64,000 bases of DNA from DAOUKH01 sp965207995. Its GTDB lineage: Bacteria; Chloroflexota; Dehalococcoidia; SHYB01. The position numbers were made by a program, and so were the translations under genes. Below the pieces are notes generated by a model that searched no databases, was not told where the DNA came from, and worked only from the letters and a program-made list of their open reading frames with translations. Below are positions 24,831 through 34,906 of this stretch, one piece after another. How positions within the stretch are numbered: position 1 is the stretch's first letter; every line of letters starts with the position of its first letter. The stretch covers positions 310,001 to 374,000 of the forward strand of contig OZ242299.1 in NCBI GenBank assembly GCA_965207995.1. Direction: 5' to 3'.

Positions 24831-24840
24831 CTGGTGGGCC
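24831..24840. other. Candidate left attachment site (copy of tRNA 3' end)
   Basis: CTGGTGGGCC equals 42565-42574. On the minus strand it reads GGCCC-A-CCA-G: the last five acceptor-stem bases, discriminator and CCA of the tRNA at 42566-42640, plus one more base. The match is short and could be chance. The neighbouring hairpin and the termini it would give support it. Confidence 0.4.
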
Positions 24841-24950
24841 TGAGTTGACGATAGGCAGAACCATTTTCGAATTGTGGATGGGTGATCCAACTTCACTCCG
24901 GCGATCCTGACACCCACGTTAGTATATTACCTAGCCGCCCCACGGCCAGC

Positions 24951-24989
24951 GCAAGGGGGGCCTGCATCATTGCCGCAGGCCCCCCTTGC
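24951..24989. terminator. Strong hairpin downstream of the giant gene
   Basis: A 15-bp perfect stem (24951-24965 with 24975-24989) around the loop ATCATTGCC lies 29 bases after the giant minus-strand gene. No T-tract follows on either strand, so the termination mode is uncertain. Confidence 0.7.
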
Positions 24990-25017
24990 ATCCTCTTGCC
25001 AATCCGGCCGGGCCGGA

Positions 25018-28000
25018 CTAGTCGTCGTCTATGATCGTCATGGTTCCCACGGCGTCGGGCGGGTAGAGGGTCCCGGGCAGGTACGCCTCCACCACGAAGT
25101 ACTCGTCCGGCTCCTCATCGTCGTCGTACTCCAGCCACACCTCCGCCGTCAGCTCCGTCACCCCCGGCGCGAACACCAGCTCACCCTCCGTGTACTGATA
25201 GTCGGTCATGTGCGCCCGGTCGTCCAGCAGGTGGTACGCAGGCGCGGTGTTCCATCTGATCCTGATCTCCTCGGTGGACGCCTCGGACAGCCGCACCCGG
25301 AACTCCAGCACGTCGCCCTCCACCGCCGACGCGGCCTCGACGGTGACGGTTATCTCCACCTCCGGCGCAGCATCGTCGTTGTCGGCAACGCCGACCGTGG
25401 CCGCGCCCTGGGTCGAGGACACCGTGTAGCCGCTGCCCGCGTTCACCGTGGCCGTCACCGACCCGTCGGTCTCGTCGGCGTCGTCGTCGGTGGTGCCGAC
25501 GGTGAAGGTGACGCTGCCCGTGGTGGGTATCGTCACCGTGCGCTGGCCCGTGGCCGCGCCGTAGTCGCCGCTCTGGGAGACCGTGACGCTCACCGCCAGG
25601 TTGGCCGCCGGGGCCGGGATGGCCGTCACCGTGAAGACGGCGTCCCCGCCCTCGGTCACCCCGCTGCCAGCGGTGACGCTCACCACCGGCGTGGGGGCGT
25701 CGTCGTTGTCGGACACCGCCACCGTGGCCGCGCCCTGCGATGAGGACACCGTGTAGCCGCTGCCCGCGTTCACCGTGGCCGTCACCGACCCGTCGGTCTC
25801 GTCAGTAGTGTCGTCCGTGGTGCCCACGGTGAAGGTGACGCTGCCCGTGGTGGGAATGGTCACCGTCCGCTGGCCCGTGGTGGCGCCGTAGTCGCCGCTC
25901 TGCGACACCGTGACGCTCACGTCCAGGTTGGACGCCGGCGCCGGGCTGGCCGTCACCGTGAAGGTGGCGTCCCCGCCCTCGGTCACCCCGCTGCCAGCGC
26001 TGACGCTCACCACCGGCGTGGGGGCATCGTCGTTGTCGGCCACGCCGACCGTGGCCGCGCCCTGGGACGAGGACACCGTGTAGCCGCTGCCCGCGTTCAC
26101 CGTCGCCGTCACCGAGCCGTCGGTCTCGTCCGCGGCGTCGTCCGTGGTGCCGACGGTGAGGGTGACGCTGCCCGTGGTGGGTATCGTCACCGTGCGCTTC
26201 CCCGTGGCCGCGCCGTAGTCGCCGCTCTGGGACACCGTGACGCTCACGTCGAGATTCGCGGTCGGGGCCGGGCTGGCCGTCACCGTGAAGACGGCGTCCC
26301 CGCCCTCGGTCACCCCGCTGCCAGCGGTGACGCTCACCACCGGCGTGGGGGCGTCGTCGTTGTCGGACACCGCCACCGTGGCCGCGCCCTGGGTCGAGGA
26401 CACCGTGTAGCCGCTGCCCGCGTTCACCGTTGCGGTGACCGAGCCGTCGGTCTCGTCCGTACTGTCGTCGGTGGTGCCGACGGTGAGGGTGACGCTGCCC
26501 GTGGTGGGTATCGTCACCGTGCGCCGGCCCGTGGTCGCGCCGTAGTCGCCGCTCTGCGACACCGTGACGCTCACGTCCAGGTTGGACGCCGGGGCCGGGC
26601 TGGCCGTCACCGTGAAGACGGCGTCGCCGCCCTCGGTGATGCCGCTGCCCGCAGTGACGCTTACCTCAGGCGTGGGCGGCGGCGGCGTTTGCGTTGACGC
26701 CGCCTCCAGCGCCGTCAGCTCCGTCACCACCTCGTCCCACACCGGGCTGCTGTGCCGGTCCGCCATGTCCTGGGCCTCGGACGCCGTCATCGGGCCGCCC
26801 GTGACGCCGGCGCCGTCGTGCTCGCCGAAGGCGACGAGCACCCGGTTCCAGCGGTTCACGTGGGCCGTCCCGTGCTGCGTCTGCGACGCCAACTCCCTGA
26901 CCTTCGCGATCACGTCCGGGTCCACCGTGTAGCCCGTCTGCTCCTCAACGACCGGGTCGTCGTTGTCTGCGACGCCGACCGTGGCCGCGCCCTGGGACGA
27001 GGACACCGTGTAGCCGCTGCCCGCGTTCACCGTCGCCGTCACCGACCCGTCGGTCTCGTCCACGTCGTCGTCCGTGGTGGTTATGGTCACCGTGGCGCTG
27101 CCCGACGTTGGGATGGTCACCGTGCGCTGGCCCGTGGTCGCGCCGTAGTCGCCGCTCTGGGAGACCGTCACGCTCACCGCCAGGTCCGCAGCCGGGGCCG
27201 GGCTGGCCGTCACCGTGAAGGTGACGTCGCCGCCCTCGGTCACCCCGCTGCCAGCGGTGACGCTCACCACCGGCGTGGAGGCGGCGTCGTTGTCTGCGAC
27301 GCCGACCGTGGCCGCGCCCTGGGACGAGGACACCGTGTAGCCGCTGCCCGCGTTCACCGTGGCCGTCACCGACCCGTCGGTCTCGTCAGTAGTATCGTCC
27401 GTGGTGCCCACGGTGATGGTGACGCTGCCCGTGGTGGGTATCGTCACCGTCCGCTGGCCCGTGGCCGCGCCGTAGTCGCCGCTCTGCGAGACCGTGACGC
27501 TCACGTCGAGATTCGCGGTCGGGGCCGGGCTGGCCGTCACCGTGAAGACGGCGTCGCCGCCCTCGGTCACCCCGCTGCCAGCGGTGATACTCACCTCGGG
27601 CGTGGGCGGCGGCGGCGTCTGTGCCGCGGCCGCTTCCAGGGCGGTCAGCTCGACGACCACCAGGTCCCACACCGGGCTGCTGTGATTGTCGGCCATGTCC
27701 TGGGCCTCGGCCGCCGTCATCGGGCCGCCGGTGACGCCGGTCCCGTCGTGCTCGCCGAAGGCCAGCAGCACCCGGTTCCAGCGGTTCACGTGGGCCGCGC
27801 CGTGCTGGGTCTGCGACGCCAGCTCCTTGACCCTGGCGATCGTTCCCTGGTTGACCGTGTAGCCGCCGTCGTCGTCGGACACGACCACGACGGCCGTCCC
27901 CTGGGACGAGGACACCCGGTAGTCGAGGTTGGCGCTGGCGTCGACGGTGACCGTGACCGATCCGTCGGGCTCGTCCACCTCGTCGTTGGTGGTGGCCACC

Positions 28001-31000
28001 GTCAGCGTGGCGTAGCCCGCCGTCGGGATGGTCACCGTCCGATGTTCTATGGATATCCCGGAGTCGTCGCTCTGCGACACCGTGACGCTCACGTCCAGGT
28101 CCGCAGCCGGGGCCGGGTTGGCGCTGACCGTGAAGGTCGCGTCCCCGCCCTCGGTCACGTTGCCGTCGGCGGTCACGCTGATCACCGGCACGGACGTGTT
28201 GGGCGCGGGCGTCTCGAAGTCCACCGTGAAGGTCTTCGGCGTCGCGCCGGCGGCCAGGGTCCGCACGGTGATCTTGTCCAGCTGGGTCGTCCCGTGAAGG
28301 ACGGAGACCACGTAATGCGACTGCGGGTCGAGGCCGGTGAGCTGGTGCTCGGTGGCGGTGGTCGTGACTTCCGTCAGGACCGGGACGCCCGTGAAGCTCT
28401 CGTGCCAGACGACCAGGTAGGACGCGCCGTCCCCCTGCGGCTTCCAGGCGACGGTCGCCGTGGTGTCGGAGACGCGCTTGAGCTGGACCGGCGGCGGCGG
28501 CGGCAGGTCGTTGTTGGCGATATAGACCGAGGCGTAGCTCCTGAACCTGTTCAGCCGGTAGCCCTCGCCGAACCGCACCGTCGCGCCGAGCATCCCGTTG
28601 GAGCCCCAACCGGTGTCGTCGACGGTGGGGATGGTGAACGAGACGCTGCCGCCGGTGGGCACGTTGACCGTGCGCTCGCCCAGGTGCTGGGCGGCGACCA
28701 CGGAGCCGGGGCCAGCCACGCCCACCCTGACGTCCAGCGGCGCGTCGGGCGCGGGGTTCACGGTGACCGTGTAGACCGCGTCCTCGCCCTCGGTGATGGT
28801 GCCGCCGGCGGCGCTGATCGACACCTCGGGCACCCGCTCCACGATCACCGACGTGGGCTCCGCCTCCACCGGCGAGCCCGCCGCAAGCGTGGTGAAGCGG
28901 ATCACCGGGCTGGCGGTGCTCAGCTGCGTCGCGCCGTGGTCGGCGTAGTAGACCACCGCCCGGTACTCGGTGTCCGGCTCCAGGTGGCGGATGTTCCAGG
29001 CCGGGTCGTTGGGCTCGGCCCCGAACCAGGCCTCGTCGGCCGGGACGCCGGGGAAGGGCGACGTGGTGGACCAGTAGCGCACCTCGTAGCCCTCGGCGCC
29101 GACCACCTGCGGCCAGCTCAGGTCTATGCCCGTGTCGGACAGGTTGGCGTAGGTCAAATCGCCCACGCGCTCCACCACCGGGTCCGGCAGGTCGCCCAGC
29201 AGCCGCTGGCAGCCCACGCAGGAGCCCAGCGTGCGGTGGAAGCTGAAGCTGTCGGTGCGCACCGTCTTCGGCGGCGTCTCCGTCGAGATCTGGTTGTCGC
29301 TGCGCTCGTACAGCTTGTAGCCCTCGACCTGGAAGGTCACGTTGCCGACCACGTTGGCGCCGACGTGGATGTCGACCTGGACCGGCGTGCGGCCGACCGT
29401 GACCGAGCCGGCGCTGACGGCAGAGTCAGTTCTGAAGGTGTGCAGGTGCGAGGCGGCGGGGCTGGTGAACCAGACCCGGTGGGACCGGAAGTACTCCGAC
29501 GTGCCGCTGCGCAACAGCGGCTTGGCGAAGTCGGCGCTGATGGAGAAGCGCTTGTCCTGGTCCGCCGGCGGGTCGTTCTTCGTCCGCACCCAGAAGTAGT
29601 GCGCCTTGCGCCCCGTGTTCAGCGAGGCCGGGAAGGCCAGATTGAGCCCGCCGTCCTCGATGGACGTCCAGGTGGTCCCGTCGTCGATGGAGAACTCCAG
29701 GGTCTGCTCCCACTCGTCGTCGTCCCTGATGATGAGCGGCACCTGCACCTCGGGGTAGTCGAAGCCTCCCACCTGGTACAGCACGCCATTTTCATAGAAG
29801 TTGTGGCCGACGGCGTGGGGCCGGTGGATCAGGAACGTCCCGTGGTCGAAGGCGTCGCTGTCCTGCCCCGCGGCGAGGCTCACCGGGCGCCACTTGTTGG
29901 CGTCGCTCTCGTAGACGGACTGCGACGAGAAGGGGCAGCCGTCGTGCCGGTCCAGCAGCGGGCCGGCGGTGCTCCCGTAGCCGAAATGAATCCCATCCCG
30001 GCCAAGCCCTTCGACGATGGGGTCGCCCAGGTTGTAGGGGCTGCGGCTCCCGGTGTGGCACATCAGCCGGTCCCGGTCCGGTTTGCCCGGCCCGATGTAG
30101 CCGCCGAAGTGGCTGAGCGGCTCACCCACCTGGCTGGCGACGTAGAAGTGCCGGCGCTCGTGGGGGTCCACCGCCTGCCACTGGTAGGTCACCGCCGGGC
30201 CGCCCTCGGTCAGCGTGATGGTGGGCGGCGGGTCGTGCCTGTTGTAGTTGGCGATCACCCAGCCCGTCGAGCACGTGTTGCCCGACACCGTGCCCTCACA
30301 GGTGCGGAACTGCACGAAGGCGTCGGCGGCCCCCAGGTTGAGGCCGATCTTGAGCGCCTCGGAGTGGGTGCTCCAGGAGACGGCGGGGTTGGGGTAGAGC
30401 GACCAGGAACTGTGGCCGTCGCCGATGCTCCAGCCCTCGGGCAGGCGCAGGCCCTGCAGGCGCTCGGAGTTCGACGCGGTGGCGCGAAGGGTGTACGTGC
30501 TGTTGGGCTGCACGGACGCGTCGTATACGTACACCCAGTAGGTGGTGTTCGGCTCCAGCCGCAGCCCCGAACCGTCGTCGCCCTGGTAGGTGAAGGTGAA
30601 GGTCCGGTCGGCGCTGCCCACCGGCATGGAGGGGCGCGCCAGATCGGCCAGGACGTCGGCGGCGGTACTGCCCGGCGAGCCGCCGGAGCCGGCCCAGATC
30701 TGTACCCTCAGATCACGGGCGGCGTCGGAGTCGCCGATCTCGGCAAACTCGACGTCGACGCTGTTGAGGCGGTAGTGGCCGCCGTTCTTGCCGGTGCGGA
30801 ACGACTGCGCGCGGTCACGTACGGTACTGGCAGTCGTCACGGTCAACGCCGCGCCGTCCGCCTGGCCCAGGTTGCTCATCACCGCCGGCTCACCGGGCGG
30901 CGCGTTCACCGGCGTGGGCTCCACCCGGAACAGGGGCGAGATGCCGTAGAACGCGTGGTCCTGGGTGCTGGCGATGGTGTTGTAGCTGATGGGGCCGGTG

Positions 31001-33963
31001 TCCGCGTCGGTGGTCGAGAACCGTCCGCGCCGGGCGTTGCTGGCGCCCAGAGGGTTCGCCTCCTTCGCACCGTCGGTGCGGGTGCCCGTCCACGGCCAGT
31101 CGTTCGAGGTGCTCCTCTCGCCGCTCTCGAAGCGCCGGTCCGCCATCGCCCAGTTCTCCCAGGTGTCGGACCAGAAGCCGGCGTTGTTCGCCGCGACGCG
31201 CTCGCCGTTCAGCCACCAGACCTCCGCGTCCGTGTGCCCGGCGTTGTTGGGGTTGGTCCGGGTGTGGTCCCGGGCGTCCACCGCGGCGGTGGAGCCCACC
31301 ACCCGGAAGTGGTCGGCGTAGCGCCGGACGGCGGCGTGACCGTCGCGGGCCGCCTCCCGCACGTGGGCGTCGTAGACGCCGATGTCGGCGGCGGTGGCGT
31401 CGCGGTGGTCTTCGGTCATGAACAGCAGCCGGAACGTCTCGCCCGCGCCCAGACCGAGCGGCTTCAGCGGCCAGTCCAGGGGCACGGTGTAGGAACCGTC
31501 CGCGTGGGGCAGCAGCCGACCGTTGACTCCCATCGACAGAGTGGAGCCGCCGACCAGGGTGATCCAGTTGCCGCCCCCCTGCGCGCGGATGCGAGCGTCG
31601 TTGTTGATGCTCCAGCCGGGCGCGGCGCCCTCGTCCTCGGAGTTGCTCTGCGTGAACTTCACCTGGCTGTTGCCTTCCGTGAGTCCGGCTGCGTCCAGCA
31701 CGACCCAGTAGCGGGTGTCCGCCTCGAGCGCGACGCCCGGGTGCGTGAAGCTGTACGTGCCGGCCTGCCGGTTCACCCAGTCGGGATTGGCCAGGGTCCC
31801 CACGACCGTGCCGGGAGCCCCGTTGGCATTCTTGTGGACGGTGACCGTCAGCTTGGAGCCGAAGTCCTCGGTGGACCGCCTGAAGGCCACGTCCACGCTG
31901 GTCAGGGTGTACCCCGAGGGGTTGCCGCCGGTGTCGAAACCCTGCGCCAGGTCCACGTGCAGGCCCTGCACCAGGCCGCTCGACTGGCCAGTGTTCTTCA
32001 CCAGCGCCGGGTCGTCGTCCCGCACCCGGACCGTCGCCGTCCCCAGCGACGTGGCCAGGTCGTAGTCCGACCCGTCCACCAGCGTCACCGTGACCGAGCC
32101 GTGGGCTTCGTCCACGTCGTCGCCGGTGGTGGGGATCTCCAGCGTCGCCGACCCGCTGGCCGGGATGGTGACGCTGGTGGGCAGCGCGCCGTACCCGAAG
32201 TCCCCGGTCGTGGTCACCGTCACGCTCACCGGCAGGTCCGCCGTGGGCGCCGGGACCGCCGTCAGCGTGAAGCTGGCGCTGACGCCCTCGGTGACGGCGC
32301 CGCCGCCAAGGATGCTCACCCGCGACGGCCGCGGCTTGCTGACGCCGTCGAGGCTGATTTGCAGTGACTCACTATTGCTGCCGGACCATGCGCCTGTCGA
32401 GGAAAAGGATCTATCCGAATAGCTGTGTCTGATGCTCCAGCCGGGCAGGGCTCCGCTGTCCTCGTTGTCCGAATTCGTGATATCCAAAGAGCTGCTACCC
32501 CGACTAACGCTCATATCGATCACGAGGAAGTACGAGGTGTTCGCCGCAAGGTCGATGCCCGCGCTGGTGAAGGTCAGCGTCTGGTCCGAAGAGGAGGCGG
32601 GAAAGCTGGCGGGGTTGGTCAGGGTCCCGAGGGAGCTGCCCGGCGACCCGCCGGAGTCGGCGTGGATGCTGGCGGTGAGGTCCGAAGAGCTGAAGCCGCT
32701 TTCGATAGCGTTGAATGCCACGTCGACGCTGCGCAGGCTGTAGCCGAAGCTGTTGGAGCCGGTGGTGAAGGCCTGGGCGTGGTCAAAGCTCAGGGAGCCA
32801 CTACCCCAGTCCGTCTGGCCGAGGTTGCTGACGAAGGTCTCCGTCTCGACCGTCTCGACGGCCGTGCCGTGGATGGTCATCTTGCGGGACTGGCTGAACG
32901 AGGTCCAGGCGCCCGAGGTGTTCCAGGTCCGGTAGTGGCCGTCGTCGGCGATGGTCCAGCCGTCCGCGCCGCCGGCGTCCTCGGCGTCCGACGCGGTGTT
33001 CTGGATGGTGTTGGCGCCGGGCAACAGGACCAGGGTGACGTCCAGCACCGCCCAGTACGTGGTGTTCGCCGCGAGCGCCACGCCCGCGTGCGTGAAGCTG
33101 TTCGTGCCCGCGGCGATCGTGCCGGGCTTGGTCAGGGTGGCGACCACCGCGCCCGGCGCTCCGCCGCTGTCGCTTCTGATCTCGGCAGTCAGCTTCCCCG
33201 CCAGCGCGCCGTCGTTGATTTGCGGAAACGAGAAGTCGACGCCCGTCAGGGTGTACCCGCCGGCGTTGGCGCCCGTCGTGAACGCCTGCGCGTGGTCGTG
33301 CTGTACGAAATTGCCGGTGCCGCCGTTCGCCTGCCCGAAGTTCGAAACCAGCGGAGGCGGTGGGGTGGCGAAGCCCTTGATGGTGATTCGCAGGTTCCAA
33401 CTTCCCTGAATCATCTGCCAAGAGCCGCCCGCATTCTGATATCCATCGTCTCCGATGCTCCAGCCGTCCGCGCCGCCAGTGTCCTCGGCGTCCGAAGCTG
33501 TAAGTGAGATCCAGTTGATTCCAGTGAGAGCACCAGTATATCCCCCGGGGCCCACCACCACCCAGTAAGCGGTGCCTGCCTCAAGCTCCAGACCTGCGTG
33601 CGTGAAGCTGTTCGTGCCGGTGGCAATCGTGCCGGGGTTCGTCAGGGTGCCCAACACCGTGCCCGGCTCTCCGCCGGAGTCCTCGTTGATTGTGACCGCC
33701 AGCTTCGAAGCAAGAGACGCATCACTGATCGTCCGAAAGACCACATCAACGCTGGTCAGGGTGTAGCCGCGGGCGGCGCTGCCAGTGGTGAACGCCTGGG
33801 CGTTGTCATGTGTGATGGAGTCAAAGTCGGCGTTGGAGTGGGCTTGGCCGATGTTGCTGGTCAGCGTCTGCGATGCCTGCTGCGCGTCAGCCTGCTCCGT
33901 GCTCAGCGTGACGAACGCCGCCAGCAGCGCGAGGGCAAGAAGCGCCGTCCAGGGGCGCCTCAT
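25018..33963 (-). CDS. Giant secreted repeat protein (Calx-beta-like, FN3-like)
   Basis: A 2981-residue protein. A signal peptide (RRPWTALLALALLAAF, predicted cleavage near ADA-QQ) is followed by about five copies of a ~150-residue module with SNLGQ then AQAFTTG and GYTLTSVDV. Next come a large unassigned region, FN3-like stretches (IDLSWPQVVGAEGYEVRYW) and many Calx-beta-like modules (EGGDAVFTVTASPAP to SSSQGAATVGVADND). Two copies of a helical spacer contain AHVNRWNR and AQDMADRHSS. No sortase signal or C-terminal membrane helix is seen. The acidic DxD-rich modules suggest Ca2+-dependent adhesion. An upstream ATG at 34069-34071 would add 36 residues. It is probably cargo of the mobile element. 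Confidence 0.85.
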   Translation of the reverse strand: MRRPWTALLALALLAAFVTLSTEQADAQQASQTLTSNIGQAHSNADFDSITHDNAQAFTTGSAARGYTLTSVDVVFRTISDASLASKLAVTINEDSGGEPGTVLGTLTNPGTIATGTNSFTHAGLELEAGTAYWVVVGPGGYTGALTGINWISLTASDAEDTGGADGWSIGDDGYQNAGGSWQMIQGSWNLRITIKGFATPPPPLVSNFGQANGGTGNFVQHDHAQAFTTGANAGGYTLTGVDFSFPQINDGALAGKLTAEIRSDSGGAPGAVVATLTKPGTIAAGTNSFTHAGVALAANTTYWAVLDVTLVLLPGANTIQNTASDAEDAGGADGWTIADDGHYRTWNTSGAWTSFSQSRKMTIHGTAVETVETETFVSNLGQTDWGSGSLSFDHAQAFTTGSNSFGYSLRSVDVAFNAIESGFSSSDLTASIHADSGGSPGSSLGTLTNPASFPASSSDQTLTFTSAGIDLAANTSYFLVIDMSVSRGSSSLDITNSDNEDSGALPGWSIRHSYSDRSFSSTGAWSGSNSESLQISLDGVSKPRPSRVSILGGGAVTEGVSASFTLTAVPAPTADLPVSVTVTTTGDFGYGALPTSVTIPASGSATLEIPTTGDDVDEAHGSVTVTLVDGSDYDLATSLGTATVRVRDDDPALVKNTGQSSGLVQGLHVDLAQGFDTGGNPSGYTLTSVDVAFRRSTEDFGSKLTVTVHKNANGAPGTVVGTLANPDWVNRQAGTYSFTHPGVALEADTRYWVVLDAAGLTEGNSQVKFTQSNSEDEGAAPGWSINNDARIRAQGGGNWITLVGGSTLSMGVNGRLLPHADGSYTVPLDWPLKPLGLGAGETFRLLFMTEDHRDATAADIGVYDAHVREAARDGHAAVRRYADHFRVVGSTAAVDARDHTRTNPNNAGHTDAEVWWLNGERVAANNAGFWSDTWENWAMADRRFESGERSTSNDWPWTGTRTDGAKEANPLGASNARRGRFSTTDADTGPISYNTIASTQDHAFYGISPLFRVEPTPVNAPPGEPAVMSNLGQADGAALTVTTASTVRDRAQSFRTGKNGGHYRLNSVDVEFAEIGDSDAARDLRVQIWAGSGGSPGSTAADVLADLARPSMPVGSADRTFTFTYQGDDGSGLRLEPNTTYWVYVYDASVQPNSTYTLRATASNSERLQGLRLPEGWSIGDGHSSWSLYPNPAVSWSTHSEALKIGLNLGAADAFVQFRTCEGTVSGNTCSTGWVIANYNRHDPPPTITLTEGGPAVTYQWQAVDPHERRHFYVASQVGEPLSHFGGYIGPGKPDRDRLMCHTGSRSPYNLGDPIVEGLGRDGIHFGYGSTAGPLLDRHDGCPFSSQSVYESDANKWRPVSLAAGQDSDAFDHGTFLIHRPHAVGHNFYENGVLYQVGGFDYPEVQVPLIIRDDDEWEQTLEFSIDDGTTWTSIEDGGLNLAFPASLNTGRKAHYFWVRTKNDPPADQDKRFSISADFAKPLLRSGTSEYFRSHRVWFTSPAASHLHTFRTDSAVSAGSVTVGRTPVQVDIHVGANVVGNVTFQVEGYKLYERSDNQISTETPPKTVRTDSFSFHRTLGSCVGCQRLLGDLPDPVVERVGDLTYANLSDTGIDLSWPQVVGAEGYEVRYWSTTSPFPGVPADEAWFGAEPNDPAWNIRHLEPDTEYRAVVYYADHGATQLSTASPVIRFTTLAAGSPVEAEPTSVIVERVPEVSISAAGGTITEGEDAVYTVTVNPAPDAPLDVRVGVAGPGSVVAAQHLGERTVNVPTGGSVSFTIPTVDDTGWGSNGMLGATVRFGEGYRLNRFRSYASVYIANNDLPPPPPVQLKRVSDTTATVAWKPQGDGASYLVVWHESFTGVPVLTEVTTTATEHQLTGLDPQSHYVVSVLHGTTQLDKITVRTLAAGATPKTFTVDFETPAPNTSVPVISVTADGNVTEGGDATFTVSANPAPAADLDVSVTVSQSDDSGISIEHRTVTIPTAGYATLTVATTNDEVDEPDGSVTVTVDASANLDYRVSSSQGTAVVVVSDDDGGYTVNQGTIARVKELASQTQHGAAHVNRWNRVLLAFGEHDGTGVTGGPMTAAEAQDMADNHSSPVWDLVVVELTALEAAAAQTPPPPTPEVSITAGSGVTEGGDAVFTVTASPAPTANLDVSVTVSQSGDYGAATGQRTVTIPTTGSVTITVGTTDDTTDETDGSVTATVNAGSGYTVSSSQGAATVGVADNDAASTPVVSVTAGSGVTEGGDVTFTVTASPAPAADLAVSVTVSQSGDYGATTGQRTVTIPTSGSATVTITTTDDDVDETDGSVTATVNAGSGYTVSSSQGAATVGVADNDDPVVEEQTGYTVDPDVIAKVRELASQTQHGTAHVNRWNRVLVAFGEHDGAGVTGGPMTASEAQDMADRHSSPVWDEVVTELTALEAASTQTPPPPTPEVSVTAGSGITEGGDAVFTVTASPAPASNLDVSVTVSQSGDYGATTGRRTVTIPTTGSVTLTVGTTDDSTDETDGSVTATVNAGSGYTVSSTQGAATVAVSDNDDAPTPVVSVTAGSGVTEGGDAVFTVTASPAPTANLDVSVTVSQSGDYGAATGKRTVTIPTTGSVTLTVGTTDDAADETDGSVTATVNAGSGYTVSSSQGAATVGVADNDDAPTPVVSVSAGSGVTEGGDATFTVTASPAPASNLDVSVTVSQSGDYGATTGQRTVTIPTTGSVTFTVGTTDDTTDETDGSVTATVNAGSGYTVSSSQGAATVAVSDNDDAPTPVVSVTAGSGVTEGGDAVFTVTAIPAPAANLAVSVTVSQSGDYGAATGQRTVTIPTTGSVTFTVGTTDDDADETDGSVTATVNAGSGYTVSSTQGAATVGVADNDDAAPEVEITVTVEAASAVEGDVLEFRVRLSEASTEEIRIRWNTAPAYHLLDDRAHMTDYQYTEGELVFAPGVTELTAEVWLEYDDDEEPDEYFVVEAYLPGTLYPPDAVGTMTIIDDD
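25374..26681 (-). repeat. Four tandem 327-bp coding repeats in the giant gene
   Basis: The anchor CGTCGTTG recurs at 25374, 25701, 26028 and 26355, an exact 327-base (109-codon) period. The copies are nearly identical at DNA level and encode Calx-beta-like modules. Such repeats can expand or contract by recombination and can collapse in assembly. Confidence 0.9.
26958..27611 (-). repeat. Two further 327-bp coding repeats in the giant gene
   Basis: The same anchor is at 26958 and 27285, again 327 bases apart. The block is separated from the first four by a helical spacer (about 26682-26957), whose second copy follows at about 27612-27880. Confidence 0.88.
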
Positions 33964-33986
33964 GAGAGAGAACCCCCACGAAATGC

Positions 33987-33997
33987 GGGGGGGGGGG
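33987..33997. repeat. G11/C11 homopolymer at the 5' end of the giant gene
   Basis: Eleven G on the plus strand (C11 in the sense of the gene), 23 bases before the ATG at 33963. If translation starts at 34071 instead, the tract is coding (PPPR) and slippage would shift the frame. If it starts at 33963 the tract is in the leader. Either way it is a candidate contingency locus. Confidence 0.6.
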
Positions 33998-34126
33998 TAA
34001 AAGGCGTTTACGATGCGACCTGGTGAGGTCGCATCTCTCAACGGTGATATATTCCCCCTGTCCTTAGTCATCTCTGTGCCCCCCTGGTTTTACTGTATTT
34101 TCTCAATCGTCAGGCCAGCCGGAGGT

Positions 34127-34906
34127 TTACCCTCCCTGGCCGCGAAGCCGCTCCTCCAACTCCCGTATACGGGCTTCGGCGGCCTCGGCGCGGGACTCGG
34201 CGGCGGAACGACCTTCCCTTTCGGCCTCGGCGCGGGCTTGCTCTGTGTCGGCGCGGGACTCGGCGGCCGCTCGCGCCTGCCGCTCGTCTTCCAGGCTGGC
34301 GATGGGACGTCCCGTGGTAGGATCGTAGAACAGCAGCTCACCATCCGACCATCGCAGATTCAGGCCCAACACGGCACTGTATCCCTGGAGGACTCCATCG
34401 GACACGGTCTCTATCGGTATGGGTTCGTACCGGCCATCAACCAGCCGGTCACCGGCCAACCTCGCCCCGTGATACTCTCCCGTCTCGTCGAAGCGCCAGT
34501 ACTCGGGTATGCCCAAACGGGCATAGTCCACCCGTTTGGCCCCCACGTCCATTGCTCCGGTGCTCTCCGACGCCACCTCAAGCACGAAGTCCGGCGGCTT
34601 CCCCTGCTCCGAGACGATGTACCCGTTGCTCCGGCGATACACCTCGGGATCAACACCAAAGGCCACCAAGAGGTCGGGGCGCCGGGCGCGGGCCTTGTTG
34701 TACTCCGGCCTGGCGACTATCCAGCGGTCCGCCTCCACCAAGGTGGTCTCCGGGTTGCCCAGATGCACTGCCAAGGCGTGGGAGTAGCCGTACTTGAAGA
34801 GCTGGTCGTACTGCGTCATCTCATCCGGTTCCCGCTGCGGCGGGTCGGGCAGCCGGAAGCCGCCTTGCACTTCTGCGGTTTTGGTGAATGTGTCTGGCGT
34901 CGTCAT
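34127..34906 (-). CDS. Uma2/DUF820 family putative nuclease with coiled-coil tail
   Basis: A 259-residue protein. Residues about 30-195 form the Uma2 (DUF820) fold of the PD-(D/E)xK nuclease superfamily, with RRPDLLVAFGVD and PPDFVLEVASEST supplying acidic residues and AKRVDYARLGIPEYW the following strand and helix. The tail from about 200 is an Ala/Glu/Arg-rich coiled coil (EDERQARAAAESRADTEQ). Uma2 proteins are widespread in bacterial genomes with poorly known roles. It lies between the giant gene and the HTH gene on the same strand, inside the proposed element. Confidence 0.8.
   Translation of the reverse strand: MTTPDTFTKTAEVQGGFRLPDPPQREPDEMTQYDQLFKYGYSHALAVHLGNPETTLVEADRWIVARPEYNKARARRPDLLVAFGVDPEVYRRSNGYIVSEQGKPPDFVLEVASESTGAMDVGAKRVDYARLGIPEYWRFDETGEYHGARLAGDRLVDGRYEPIPIETVSDGVLQGYSAVLGLNLRWSDGELLFYDPTTGRPIASLEDERQARAAAESRADTEQARAEAEREGRSAAESRAEAAEARIRELEERLRGQGG

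Noticed and set aside
25374..27611. 327-bp repeats as a possible integron or CRISPR-like array
   Set aside because: They are coding, in one frame, and encode the same protein module. There are no att sites or spacers.
26752..32367. A 1871-codon plus-strand open frame
   Set aside because: It is exactly antisense to the giant repeat protein gene. High GC and the repeats leave few stops in that frame, and its translation is Arg/Val/Gly-rich low complexity with no domain.
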